Shown: positions 37,108 through 48,625 of the stretch, in pieces | Position numbering within the stretch: position 1 is the stretch's first letter | How the letters are laid out: each line of letters starts with the position of its first letter | NCBI GenBank assembly: GCA_000231825.2 | Contig: JH720308.1 | Coordinates: forward strand, 1 to 64,000 | Length of the DNA: 64,000 bases | From: Tetrahymena elliotti 4EA | Lineage: Eukaryota; Ciliophora; Oligohymenophorea; Hymenostomatida; Tetrahymenidae | Direction: 5' to 3' | Position numbers and translations under genes: made by a program | Notes under the pieces: model-generated | What the model saw: only the letters and a program-made list of their open reading frames with translations | What the model was told of the DNA's origin: nothing | The model's database searches: none

Positions 37108-40100
37108 CTATTTTAATTAAAATTAAAACTTTAATATTTTTGGCTAAAAAAGGAATTTGTTTTTGTTAGATAGAAAAAGTTAAATGAAGTAAAAAATTGA
37201 TTTAATCTTTATTTATTGAATAGCAAGTGTAAAATTGATTTTATTAATTTGTGTTTGAATGAACTAATTGATCATATCCAAAAAAAAAGTTATTATCACA
37301 TGTACTGATCTAATTTTATTTTCAAAAGAAGAAAGAAGAAAAATTAATGAATCAAAGAATGAACAAAATTAATTATTATTAATTGAATTCAATTAAATTA
37401 AATTGCCTATTAAATAAAACAAAAGAATAATAGAGTGTTTGGTTACATATTAGGAATATAATTTAAATTTTATCCTATTAGGCATATTCTTAAACGCTGT
37501 TTCATCATTCCATTTGCCTCACTAATTAGTTTGTTTCATTTTTGTGTTTCTGTGTGTGTGTGTGTGTTTTTGCTTATGATTAGTTTTATTGATTGTTTGT
37601 TAGGTTTTTAAATAAAAAGGTAGCTTCATGTGATAGTAGAAATAAATCATTAAATAGTTGATTAAAGTTTGGTGATATCTTTGACTTATTTGTTTGTTTA
37701 GTTGCCAATTTATATTTTATATGGAAATTAAATGATAGATGAAGAGCGAGTGAATGCTGCTGCTAATGGACATGGTAGTATAATAAACAATTTGGTGAAT
37801 AAATCTGAAGAGAAAGGGGGTTTTTTATTTTAAAATTAGATTGTTTTTTTTTGTAAATGCATTTTAAGCTATATAAGCTTTTTATTTTAATATATTTGCC
37901 TAATAAATAAGTTTAATTCATGAATGCTATTCTCATAAACTTGGTTAAACCAATTGTATGTTCATATCAAACTTTTAATTATTAGATATTTCACCTTTCT
38001 AAATTTGATCAAGTCTTTCTTTCAAAGTTTTCTTGTAGAATCCTGACCAGATCTTTGAGTTAAGATTTTTATCTTGAGAATGAGAGCGCTTTTTAGCTGC
38101 TAATTATTTCTAATCTTTGTTTGAAGATTATGGATTGCTTTAAGTAATTATTTGATTCTTGATCTAAACAAGTCTATCATTTAAACGGGCCTTTTATTCA
38201 TTAAAGCTAATGTCATCAATAATAACTACTTTGTTCATGTCACTTAATTGATTGCTTGCACTGCAATTGTTCTTACTAACTTAATTTGACTTAACAAATG
38301 CTGTTTATTCCTAATTTCTTTCATATTAACGTCTCCACATTTTATCAACTGAGCTTAAGTAAAAAACTCCTTCTCCTAATCTATCAAAATTAACCTTTTT
38401 AATAAATCAATTTGTTAAAATTAAATCATCTAGATTTTCAAAGAATATTTTTTTAGTGCTTTTTAAACCAAATATTGTCAATTCTAATTAATTAAATTTA
38501 TCACATTAGAATTTATCAAAAATACGATATATCTTTCCATAAATTTCTAAATTAGACAAAAAAATTCTTTCATAAATAACTATCAAATAGAATATTTTGT
38601 ATTTTCAATCAAAAAATGCAAAAAAAAAAATTCTTACCTTAGGGTCAGTTGGAACAAATCCGAAGGCCTTTTCTCTGTCAGCCATAATTTGATCATACTC
38701 AGGAATTGGTACTTTGACTCTTTATGATAATCTCTCCTTTAAGTTAATAACAGACTTGATGAAAGAGTAATTTTCACCAACTCTTAAGAAAAACATAGAA
38801 GAAGCCAAACCAGAGCCATATGAGAACATCAAAATTCTTTTATTCTAAATTAAAATAGTTTTAAAAAATAAATTATACATGGATAAATTCATATATGTGG
38901 TTGTAATTTCTTGATTTATTTATTTTCTAATCAAAATCAAAAAATCTGTTAGGGCTATTTAATTAAAATATAAGAATTTGTTACTCTTAAATCAATGTTA
39001 TCATCACTAATAAGTGAGCAAAGTCCAGCATATAAGGATCCAGTGTAAATGTTACCCAAATTTTCACCCATAACTAAGCTTGGCTTTACTTTTTAATGCC
39101 ACATTTAAGAGGAAAGCTTCGAAAGCTTTTCAGTGACTTCCTTGCTATTATAATCATTATTCTTTAAAGTCATATAGTCTTCTTCAGAAAGCTAAATTTA
39201 TTTATTGTTACCACTTCTATTTTTTATAAATAAATCTTAATTTATTTTAGTTAAATAATAATTACAATAAATCGTTATAGAATAAACGGACAAAAGCTTT
39301 TTGAACCATTTTTGCGAAAGGAGCATGGAAACAACCATAGTCAACTTCAGATAGTGAAAAGGGACGAAGGTTTGCAATTTAATATTTTTAATTCAAAGTT
39401 TTAAAGTTGTTATCAATAGCACCTAAGTAAGTTTTAATAGATAAGTGTCCATCAACTGTCGGGAATTCAGAACCTAGTTAGATATGAAGTTATAATTAGT
39501 AAAATAATAAAATTCTATCGTTTTTAATAAAGAAGGCAAGTATTCTTTTAAAATTAAATTTAAGGTGATTTTTCAATTTGATTTCTTTACCATAGAAATT
39601 TCTAATTGCGTATTAATTAAATTAACAATTTTATTTAATTGAAAAGTAAACATTTATAAATTTCATTAAAAAACTATATTACGAGGATCAGGTTTGTAAA
39701 AATCATATGCATGATCTATAAAGGTACTTCTGATAGGTTCTACAACAATTGGAGCATTAGGACCAATAATCATGCAAATTGCACCAGCTCCACCTATTTC
39801 AAATTATTTTATAAAAGATATTATTTTATTTGCTTCTATTCATTTCAAGGTTATTTCTTACCAGTGGGACGAGCGTTGCCCTTCTTATAAACAGCAACAT
39901 CAACTGTGACTACACAACCTAATCTTTTGCCATCATAAGCAGAAGATTCTACCCAGGCTAAAGTATTGAAGAGAGCAGCTGTACCTCCATAACAGGCATT
40001 GATGGTAGTAATACCTTCGATATCATGATTTCCATACTTGCTGAATAACTGCATTAATACTGTTTTGGTAGATTTTGATTTATCTAAGAGAGTTTCTGTT

Positions 40101-40723
40101 CCAACTTCAAGTCTGCCTATCATTCTAGGATCGATTTTATACTTTTCCAAAGTGTTTTAAACGACTATTAAGAAATAAAATTGTGATATTATTGCAATAG
40201 TTTGGCTTAAATTAAAATTTTATTTTAATAAATACCTGTAAGAGCTAAAGAATTGACATCTTCGTAAGGTTCTACGAATGACATGTGCTTCTATCCTAAG
40301 CCAATAGTGTATTTTCCCTTAGAAACACCATCAAATTATTCTTTTTATAAATTTTTGATTAACTTAAAAAGCTTAAAAGAGAAAAATCGGGATAATTATT
40401 TGCAATAAAGACATCTAATCAAAATTTTTATAAAATATGAAGTAGAAACCTTTAAACTTGTTTAATTTAAATTTAAAGGCTCTAAAATGATGATATTTAT
40501 TGAGTAAACTTAAAATTTTGCACTGAATATCTTATTCAAAAGTTTGCTTTTATCTTATGATTGAATTACTGCTTTTAAAAATAGAGCTAACAGAGTATAA
40601 AAAAAGAAAGGCTTCTTATTTAAAAAGTAAAGTTAAGTTCTGCTTACCTAGTTCTTCTTGGGAAATGAAAGTCTTAGGGAAATATGTTTCAATGGCATGT
40701 ATGCCAACGTTTTATGGACGCAT
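34590..40723 (-). CDS. fused HMG-CoA synthase - class II HMG-CoA reductase (bifunctional, predicted)
   Basis: Predicted single polypeptide of roughly 1300 residues for two consecutive mevalonate steps. Order: HMG-CoA synthase (about 470 residues), polar linker of about 80, class II HMG-CoA reductase (about 400), and an unassigned C-terminal extension of about 380. Key evidence: the exon ending at 37995 contains linker plus [19 protein letters not shown], the N-terminal motif of class II reductases (compare WTGFSKKTFEERL in streptococcal enzymes, from memory). Its donor AAAG|GTGAAATATC is phase 1, and the next exon at 37107 (acceptor AAAATAG|TTGAACC) needs exactly one base, giving IQK-VEPKIDVQKFEDGG. 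The intron is 887 nt. Splicing yields TALQR-type continuity into [16 protein letters not shown]. If the intron is retained the frame ends at TGA 14 or so codons later, giving synthase plus stub. The alternative is two adjacent genes, with the reductase starting inside the intron; no good start was found. Confidence 0.8.
37108..37994 (-). other. 887-nt intron joining the synthase and reductase halves
   Basis: Donor GTGAAATATC (after 37995), acceptor TTAAAATAG (before 37107); phase 1 on both sides. Unusually long compared with the 50-300 nt introns elsewhere in the window. It contains a (TG)n run at 37551-37567 and, reading on the minus strand, several short ATG frames that do not splice in phase to the reductase. 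It could house an internal promoter if the halves are separately transcribed. Confidence 0.7.
37551..37567. repeat. (TG)n microsatellite
   Basis: About eight TG dinucleotides in a row (CA on the coding strand), within the 887-nt intron of the fused mevalonate gene. Confidence 0.85.
37995..40723 (-). other. HMGCS: HMG-CoA synthase half of the fused gene
   Basis: Condenses acetyl-CoA with acetoacetyl-CoA to HMG-CoA. Start [19 protein letters not shown] is the canonical synthase N-terminus; exon 1 is 40648-40723. Further motifs: [15 protein letters not shown]; catalytic Cys in [14 protein letters not shown] (TGT codon 39993-39995); [15 protein letters not shown] spliced to [23 protein letters not shown]; the His region [35 protein letters not shown]; and the C-terminal [22 protein letters not shown] end. 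Several introns of 60-300 nt interrupt it. An apparent in-frame TGA near 38416 disappears when the exon is ended at DPK (GTAAGAA donor) and resumed at GTTAATTTTGATAGA. All catalytic elements appear present. No targeting peptide, so cytosolic is likely. Confidence 0.92.
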
Positions 40724-41062
40724 TTGAGATAGTTTAAATTAAAATTTGACTAGTTTGTATTGTATTTATAGCTAGCTATGCTTGTTTGATTATTTGTTTG
40801 TTTGTTTGTTTTTTATTTGATTTAATTTTTTCGTTAAATAAATAGATAACTCTCTGTCTTGTTTGTTTGTCTTTAAGCTTAAATTTATAAAGATCTTCTT
40901 TATTCTATTAATTTCTTGTTTTTTTAGAGTGTGAATTTGTTTTTATAGTTATTGTTTAGATATTTAATTATTTATCTTTGACGAGTAGCTAGGTTTTTAA
41001 AGGCATACAGGTAAACAAGGATAAAAGATTACAAATTAATAAAATAAAAAGCACTGGGGAAC

Positions 41063-41080
41063 TTTAATAATATTATTAAA
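41063..41080. promoter_or_regulatory. 18-bp palindrome, copy 1
   Basis: TTTAATAATATTATTAAA, a perfect palindrome, 340 bases upstream of the HMGS-HMGR start. First of four copies in this spacer; 15 bases separate it from copy 2. Candidate binding site for a dimeric factor; inference only. Confidence 0.5.
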
Positions 41081-41095
41081 CCTCCTTTTCTTTAC

Positions 41096-41113
41096 TTTAA
41101 TAATATTATTAAA
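41096..41113. promoter_or_regulatory. 18-bp palindrome, copy 2
   Basis: Exact copy of the palindrome at 41063; centres are 33 bases apart (about three helical turns), and both copies are preceded by the same CTTTAC/AACT-like context. Confidence 0.5.
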
Positions 41114-41961
41114 ATACGAAATGACGTAAATTTCTAGCCTATAAATTCATACTCTTACTTCTTATTGACTACTGAATTAACAAAGTCGTCATTTTAGAAG
41201 GAAATTGCCATCTTTTTACAAATTAATTTTTAACAGTATTCTGACATCATCTATCTCATTTATATTTAATTTTTTCAAATATATTCTCTAAGAAATCCAT
41301 ACAGAAATTACACCTTTTCTAAATTTTGTTACCCTAAATAAAATATTAACTTAAAAAGAAATTTTCTCATAAATTTCTGAGTGATATTTTAGAAATGGAT
41401 ATCTTTTAATATCTACAAGATTAGACCTATAAATTATTTTACTTTGGCATTATTACCAAAATGAATAAAATAATAATTTCAGACTTATCTATTCTAGACT
41501 TTTCATATTAAGAAAATTCTCACTTTTTCTAGCAAAATTTATTCAACTTTCTTTTTGAATAACTTTTAAGTGAATTTAATCATCTAATTTGTATGATAAA
41601 ACCTAATACTTAGCTTTTAGAAACAGCTGATTAATCTATTTTTACTTTAACTAATAAAAGGAAATGAACGAAAATTTAAAAATACTCAGCTAGCTCTTTT
41701 GAGTTTCATAAAACAATTTTTAAAATGAAAAATGAAGAAAGAACAAGTTCTTTTTAGTAAAATAATTTAGCAAAAAATAATAAAATGGAATTTTATTCTT
41801 CATAAAAATTGTGTAAACTAAGAAGCGTAACACTTAAAAAGTACAAACTTTCTTGTTTTCCCTTTTTTTTGGATTTAATTTACTTAGACATTTTACTCAA
41901 TTTAAAAACCACAAGAAAAATTGTGGGAGGAAAAAAATAATTAAAAAAAGAAAAATTTTAG

Positions 41962-41979
41962 TTTAATAATATTATTAAA
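41962..41979. promoter_or_regulatory. 18-bp palindrome, copy 3
   Basis: Exact third copy, roughly midway between the divergent starts. Confidence 0.5.
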
Positions 41980-42333
41980 CAAATTTGAAAAAAAATTCAA
42001 ATTTTATAAAGATCAAAGTAAACCTTTATGAGCCAATATAAATAACTATTTAACACTCAAAAATGTAATGAGCAATGTGTGTTGCTAGAAGTAACTCCAT
42101 TAAAAATAAAACATTTAAGTTTTTATCAATAAAATGATTTATAAATCGTTTAATAATTAAATCTCTCCTTACAAATTTACTTAAAATTTTACTTAAAAAT
42201 GTTTTAAATTTTATTTCTAAAAAAGAAATTAATTATTTATTTGATTATTTATTATTTATACACACTTAGATAATTTTATTTGATTGAAGAAAGTTTCTAA
42301 AAAAATAAAAAGGAAAGTAAGAAAAAAGATATC

Positions 42334-42349
42334 TTTAATAATATTATTA
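42334..42349. promoter_or_regulatory. 18-bp palindrome, copy 4 (16 of 18 bases)
   Basis: TTTAATAATATTATTA followed by C; lacks the last two bases. Lies nearest the TFIIS gene, about 590 bases before its start. Confidence 0.4.
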
Positions 42350-42739
42350 CTAATCATTAATTTAGAAAAAAATCAAATTTTTTAATGTATGATGAAGTAT
42401 TATTAATTTTTTGATTCTTTTAATATTGGAAATTGAAAGTTTCTGAAGAAATCACTCTAAACCAAAACTAATTATCTTGCTATGATTTTTACAAATTAAT
42501 ATCTAATTTGATCAATCATCTTATGTTAAATAATTTTCATAATTAAAAAATTTTTTTTAAATTAAAAATTATTTTTTTAAGAAATTTAGACTAAAAAAAA
42601 CTGATATTTTAAAAAAAGGAATGATTTTAAAAATAAAATTTAAATTATAAAATATGAAAAGAATTCCTTCTATTAATTTGAATTTTTTAATAAAATTGAG
42701 AAATTTACATTAGATTTCTCATTTGATATTTTTTAGGGT

Positions 42740-42770
42740 ATGCAGGTGATCGACTTTCAAGTTTTAGCTG
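42740..42770 (+). other. possible first exon of the TFIIS gene
   Basis: ATG CAG GTG ATC GAC TTT..., 31 nt, followed by a good donor GTAAGCGC. Splicing to GAATTTTAAAAATGG (acceptor AAATTTAG at 42901-42908) would put it in frame and add MQVIDFQVLAGILK to TFIIS. The stretch is GC-richer than its flanks. Could equally be 5' leader with a short upstream ORF. Confidence 0.35.
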
Positions 42771-42919
42771 GTAAGCGCAAAAAGTCTAAGCTAAATATTC
42801 GTGAAATCTTTAATATATTCTTTAATTAAACAAAAATCTGATTATAAAGGTAAAAAACATTATAAATTTACTCAATTTTAAAAAGAAAGAAAGGTAGAAG
42901 AAATTTAGGAATTTTAAAA

Positions 42920-43888
42920 ATGGATAAAGTATATACTGAAGAAGAATTAATTGACTTCAAGAACGAATTAAGAAAGTTTAAGGAAATTGGAAATACTAAA
43001 GTATTGGCTATCGTAAAAAGACTGCTTTAGTGTAAAATCACAGTTTCGTAATTATAAAATACTAAAATTGCTTCAACTGTTTAATCTCTTTCCACTATGT
43101 CTTGCTTTGATGAGGATGAAGAAGGTCAAGAAGCTAAAAAAATATGTTCTTAAATTATCAATAAATGGAAAAAAATAGTTTCTGAAGAAAAGAGCAAACA
43201 AAATTCTCAAAGTTCCACATAAAAAGCACCAGAATTAAAGAAATCAAGTTCATTACAAACTGCAACATTACCAAGAAGATAATCTTCTGGCTAAGGTTCA
43301 ACTGAAACCTATTTAATGAATGAAGAACCTACATATTAATCTGAATCCAAAACTTAACTTCCAACATATAAAAGCGATATTCGTTAAAAAGGTCTTGAAG
43401 CTATTAACAAAATTTTTTTGAAGGTTAGGGATGAAATTAATGCTACTCAAAGAGAATGGGTTGATTTGATTGTAAATCTTGAAAAGAAAATTTTCTAAAG
43501 AAGTAACTAAGTAATATACTATAAATCTCACATCAAGGAAGTCATTGGTATGTTTACTACTAATGAAGTAATCACTGATGTAATTTCTAAAATTTTAAAC
43601 AAAGAAGTCACATTTTAGGAAGTAGCTGAAGCTAAATCTAATGTTTTCTTAACAGATAGTAAGAGAGCAGAGATGAAAAAGGCTGTTGAGGATTAGCTTG
43701 CTACAAGTGACCCAGATTTTTATAACAATATTCGTAGATAGCGTTTGCAAGGTCTTGAAGGTGAATTATGTAAAGCATGTAAGAAAAAGACAGCCTTCTT
43801 AGTCAAAGAACTCCAAACTCGTTCATCTGATGAACCTATGACTCGTTTTATGGAATGCAATAGCTGTGGTAAAAGTTGGAAAGACTGA
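42920..43888 (+). CDS. TCEA/DST1: transcription elongation factor TFIIS
   Basis: Rescues backtracked RNA polymerase II by stimulating transcript cleavage. Intron-free frame of 322 residues from AAAAATGG to TGA, with TAA/TAG as Gln. The N-terminal LW/TFIIS-N domain (about 1-85) includes LLQCKITVSQLQNTKIASTV and IINKWKKIV. A Ser/Gln-rich linker follows (90-150). The central domain (150-270) has DIRQKGLEAINKIF and VIGMFTTNEVITDVISKIL. The C-terminal zinc ribbon has CKACKKKT, the catalytic-loop RSSDEPMTRFMECNSCGKSW (family RSADEPMT). All four zinc cysteines and the DE pair are present. Length is normal for TFIIS (about 300). It is divergent from the HMGS-HMGR gene across a 2-kb spacer. Confidence 0.95.
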
Positions 43889-45173
43889 GAGAATTACTAG
43901 ATAGGAAAAGAGAAATCTTCAAAACTCTTAGTTTAAAATTAAAATAAATTTGGATTAGAATAGTTAAAATCAATCCTTTTAAGCTATATAATTAAATATT
44001 AATGAAAGTAAAATAACTAAATATAATTTATATATTATTTAAACATACTAACTAATACCATCTTAAATTAAAGATAGCATATAGTCAATTATTCCAATAT
44101 ACATACATATATCTATTAGTAAAACATTTTGTTAAGTCTGCTTATCAAAACATTTCAATCATTTCGCAACTTTTCAAATAAAATAATACTTTTTTACTGG
44201 TTTGTCATTCATTCATTCATTTGATTTTTTTTCTTAATCAATTTGACATAATATCTCTTCCTTCTTTTTATAAATATAAAATTTCTGAAATATTAAAATT
44301 AGATTTTGATTTCATTTTTTTGATTTAAGATGTTTGTTCTTACTAATTTTTATTTGTGAATAGAAATACATTAAAATTCTTTTTCTTTTCTAAAATAATA
44401 GTCTTTTCTTTTAAAATCACTAAAATAAATTTCAAAATAAAATTTCCAAAATGAATTTATATTCAGATTAAACAAATAAAAATCTGAAAAAAATACTCAA
44501 TCTAATTATATTTCTACAAACAAAATTTTTTATTTAGATTCAAATACAAAAATCTTTTAAGATAACAAATATAATATTTCTATTCTTAAAATGAATAATA
44601 TTTCTTAAAAGATAAAATTTTGTAATAGTATTCTTAATATTGAAACTTTTAGATAATAAATTATTCAATCAATATAATATTTATCTTCTTTAACCAATAA
44701 TTAATATTTCTTAATGATAATTTTTTCTTTTAATATTCAATTATGAAAACCTTTAATATTTTAATATTTTTAATAATTCAACAAATTTAATGTTTCTTTT
44801 TTCCAATCTGATAATATTTATTAGCAAAGTTGTATTGATATATTCAAATATAGAAAGGCATTCTCTTGTATAAAATATTTTCTTGTTTTCAAATAAATAA
44901 ATAAATAAGAAAGAAAATTAAAAATATAACAATACAGAAAACATAAAAATATAAACTTTAAATTTAGGGCTAATGTTTTAATAATATTTTTTTAAAGTTA
45001 GTAACTAATTGATCAAGGTTTTGTTTGCTCTAAAAATGTATCAATAATATAAATTATAAATTATTTTTTAAAATGAAGGCAACACAACATAACCTATAGA
45101 TTTTTATTTACAATTTACTATTTTTAATTTTGAAATGATAAAATGATATTTTTTATTTTATTATCCCAGTTTT
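43889..45173. other. spacer between convergent genes, no gene seen
   Basis: AT-rich; no sustained coding signal on either strand. Confidence 0.55.
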
Positions 45174-46226
45174 TCAATTATGATAACCCCAATCTACTGA
45201 ACTTGAATTTATAACATTTGCCGAAGTAACGCTTTCTACCTCCATATTGTTTACATACATTTTTTTATTATTAACATTTGTTAAATCTAATCTAACTACA
45301 CCTAGCTCGCTTTCCAGCATTCCTGGCTTAAAAGCTATATATCTGACTTCTTATTAAGTTCCAGTTTTATTTTAATAATTTTCTGAAAATATTTCTGCTC
45401 TCTAGTTATATCAATATAATTTTTAAAATTTCCATGCTTTTTTCTCCAAATAAATATACCTCATGAAAGCAAATATTTGGCATTTGTTTATCAGAAGTAG
45501 CATAGATACCTTCGTCTCCACATGGTTAAATTTTTAAATCTCTACCCATAGATTTTGATAAATCAATGTCTATGATTTTATCTTAATTTTCATAACCCTA
45601 ACCTCCAGATTAGACCTTAGGTTCTTAGGCTTTCTAATCTATTAATTAAATAAAAAAATATTTTATAATGAGTTAGCAAAGTATTTATCTAAATATGTTA
45701 ATCTATTGTAAAATGGTTGAATTAAATTTGATTAAAAAAATTACATGTACGAGATTTAATTCTGAATAAATAAGAATTAAAAACTTCTTCTAAATTTGGA
45801 CAATAGAAGTGGCTTTCATTTCTCAAAGCATAATTAATGATCTCATCACTTGTAGAATTAGATAAACTAAAAATGATTAAAAAAATTAATTTTTATTTTT
45901 TGGGTTAAATAATATCAATTACTCTCAAAATAATCATTATCAAGATTGATTTGAATTTTAATAAAATGTTACCTTGCTGCTTAGGTGTTACCTTCAACCG
46001 TATTTATTGTTTATTGTATAAGATCTTATGATTCTAGCAAATACTTTTTCAACTTTTCTATTTTATTTTCAAAGATATCATCTGCTTCGTCTACCTATTT
46101 GTATTTTATTAAAACAGAGAACTTTCATTTTAGTTGCAATTTATTGAACAAAAAAATTACTCCTTTCTAATCTTTTAGCTTTTGATATACATCAATAAAC
46201 TCATTTAAATTTCTTTCATTAATCAT
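45174..46226 (-). CDS. unrecognised nuclear/cytosolic protein, about 240 residues
   Basis: Not recognised with confidence. Five exons join in phase: MINERNLNEFIDVYQKLKD..., a coiled-coil segment ADDIFENKIEKLKKYLLESQ, then SNSTSDEIINYALRNESHFY, an acidic/Gly segment (SGGQGYENQDKIIDIDL), CGDEGIYATSDKQMPNICFHE, and a final EVRYIAFKPGMLESELGVVR ending SSSVDWGYHN, TGA. Introns are 60-110 nt with GTAA-type donors. An N-terminal coiled coil followed by DEIINYALR-type sequence faintly recalls Mediator subunit 4, but the match is too weak to name it. No signal peptide or membrane span. The neighbouring minus-strand genes are unrelated in sequence. Confidence 0.75.
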
Positions 46227-46700
46227 TTTCTATCTAAAGCGCTAAGCTTTAAGCTAATAATTTTTTTAAAAATAAGGTGAATTAATTAAAATCTAAAGAT
46301 TTTAGATAAAATTTTGTTAGGAAATTTGATTGATTATCAAAAAGTTTTAAAGATATTACAAAAATAAAATAAAAAATGTAAATATTTTTCATGTGCCAAA
46401 TAAAAATAATTTTTTTTAAAGAATAAATAACAATAGAAGTAGATTAGCTGTTTTTTTAAGATATTATTAAAAATATTAACTTTTTTATCAAAATGAAATT
46501 AATACATTAAAAAAATGAAAGAATATTACTTTTATCAACTAAATTATTTCAATTATTAATTTTGTATCAATTAATTTATTAAAAACTAAACAACTAAAGA
46601 TATTCTTTGTGAATATTTTTTAAGAACAATAATTGAAATGAGAATAGCTCATACATACATGTTTTTATAAAAAATGCAATATTTTAATTTAATTTATATT
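46227..46700. other. AT-rich spacer, no gene seen
   Basis: Spacer between two minus-strand genes; nothing recognised. Confidence 0.6.
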
Positions 46701-47147
46701 TCACTCACTTAATTCAATAGAAGGATTAAGACATTTAATATCACCAACTTACTTAAACTTTACATATTTGCTAAAATGCTTAAGATAAACAGTCTCAATA
46801 AATTTTTATTCTTTGTGAGTATAAACTCCTCCTGAGATGAACATAGGTAACATGAAAAGGAAAACTTTGAAGGTAAATTTTTTCCACTTACCCTATACTC
46901 TATTAATAAGAGGAATTTTATTATAACCTAAAATAGTACCAACACCAATACAAAGAGCACCTAATTAACTCCATTTTTAAGTTTCAGCAAATTCGATCTA
47001 CTTATTCAAATCTTCAGAATCATAAAGAATAGCTGATAAAGAACCTGCCTTTTAAGTATTATACATATCTAATTAAAAATTAAGCATATCGAATTTAGGG
47101 TAGTAGGTAGTTGTATAATCATATCTATAAAGATCTCTAGTCTACAT
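46701..47147 (-). CDS. small two-TM membrane protein, 148 residues
   Basis: Function unknown. Intron-free frame MQTRDLYRYDYTTTYYPKF... to CLNPSIELSE, TGA, with TAA/TAG as Gln. Two hydrophobic helices: LGALCIGVGTILGY (about 63-77) and FTFKVFLFMLPMFISGGVY (about 92-110), separated by a short basic loop (RVQGKWKKF). The C-terminal 35 residues are basic/hydrophobic (HKEQKFIETVYLKHFSKY). The Tyr-rich N-terminus and small size resemble lineage-specific mitochondrial inner-membrane subunits of ciliates, but nothing in the sequence proves location. Codon use is GC-richer than the flanks, supporting a real gene. Confidence 0.75.
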
Positions 47148-48625
47148 TTTATATTGCTTTTATAACTACTATCTATTTATGTTTCTATTTAAAATTATGA
47201 AAATTTTGGATATATTTATTAGTGGATTTAATTTATTACAAATTTTTTATTCAGAAATACTATCTTTTAAAGATAACTATCTAAATAATTAGAGTGTCAG
47301 CACCTTCTAGAAAAATTTTGCTTGGATAATTTTTTTTTTATTTATAAAGGTAATAATTTCAAATTGAGTAATATGAGATTGATTAAATGAAAATAAAAAA
47401 ATAATTTTTTACTTATATTGAAAATAATATAAAGTTTAATTTAACATTTTTATTTAGATATTTTCAATTATTAATTTAAATCAGACATTTTGATCTTTAA
47501 AATTAAAAAGTTTAAATTATTTTAAATGGATAGGATAAATAATTTTCAATTCAAATAAATATATTCAATTCAATCTTAAAATTTGTGAATTTAAATATTC
47601 TGTTGATTATAAAAAATTCATTTCTAATATTTAGATGACAATGATATTAGAAGATAATTTAATATATTTTTTCAAATAAATTTTTTAATTTTTAAAACAA
47701 TAAAATCGTACTTTTAATTTTCCTTATTAAATTTCTAATAATTTTGTTTAATCTATGTTATGTTGTTAATTGCAATAAAAATTATTTTATTGAGAAGATA
47801 AATTAAAAAATTTGTGTTTTTAAAAAAGCTTTAACAAAATTTATGTTATTTATAAAAGCTGTTTATATTGTTGGTAGATTATAAAATAAAGTAATGAAAT
47901 TATTTAATTGGTTATAAAATATTGAATGCATTTAATAAATACTGTACTAACTCTTTAAGACTTAATCTGATCTACATAAAAAGGAAAATTTATATTTTTG
48001 GCTTTTTAAAATAATTTAGATTTTAAAATGATAATGAAATTGTTTTTATAAACTGAATACTAATTACTTAAAAAAATTTTGGCATCCTAAAGTTATTACA
48101 ACTTTTGATTTATTTATTTTTGAAAAAATCTATTATTTGTAAAAACTAATAACTAGCTTATAAATTTTATTTAAATAATTTAACAATTAATATCTTGCAA
48201 TGAATGTTACTTTGTTTTGTTTTTCTTTGATTTTTTTGTGTTTTATTATTCAAGAAATATTATGTATTTTTATTATATAATATTTTGACTTTAGAGATGA
48301 TTGAACTAGATTAATTTATTATTTAGTCATAGAAAAATAGAGTCAGCAAAAAAAATAAAATTTTAGATTTATTTAAATATAATTAAGCACCTAGTAATAA
48401 CAGTTGATTTAGAAAAAATAATATTTTCCAGTATGTTCAATATTCTAAAAATTATTTGATTAAATATTTTATTGATAAAAAATGACTTATCAATGAATTC
48501 TTATCTTAAAATCATTTAAATGAGCAAATATTTATTTATTTTTTTATTTGGTATTATTTTGCTTATTGTGATATTAATCTACAAATAACTAGAATTACAA
48601 AATATATATCACATTTATTAGCACT
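47148..48625. other. AT-rich spacer, no gene seen
   Basis: About 1.5 kb of highly AT-rich sequence with long homopolymers; no feature supported. Confidence 0.55.

Larger units (their letters stand above)
40724..42919. other. shared upstream region of divergent HMGS-HMGR and TFIIS genes
   Basis: About 2 kb, very AT-rich, with no supported gene body. It holds a (TTTG)4 run at 40793-40808, four copies of an 18-bp palindrome (listed separately), and a GC-richer patch at 42738-42800 that may be a first exon or leader of the TFIIS gene. Confidence 0.6.

Noticed and set aside
37440..37560. Separate reductase start (MMKQRLR... or MPNRIKF...) inside the long intron
   Set aside because: None of the ATG-led frames reaches a donor in the phase needed for the 37107 exon, whereas the synthase-side exon does and carries the missing GFYKK/ERL motif.
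38395..38640. Apparent premature TGA in the synthase C-terminus
   Set aside because: It lies in an intron: GTAAGAA donor after DPK and an AAAAAG acceptor before GTTAATTTTGATAGA restore the canonical synthase end in phase.
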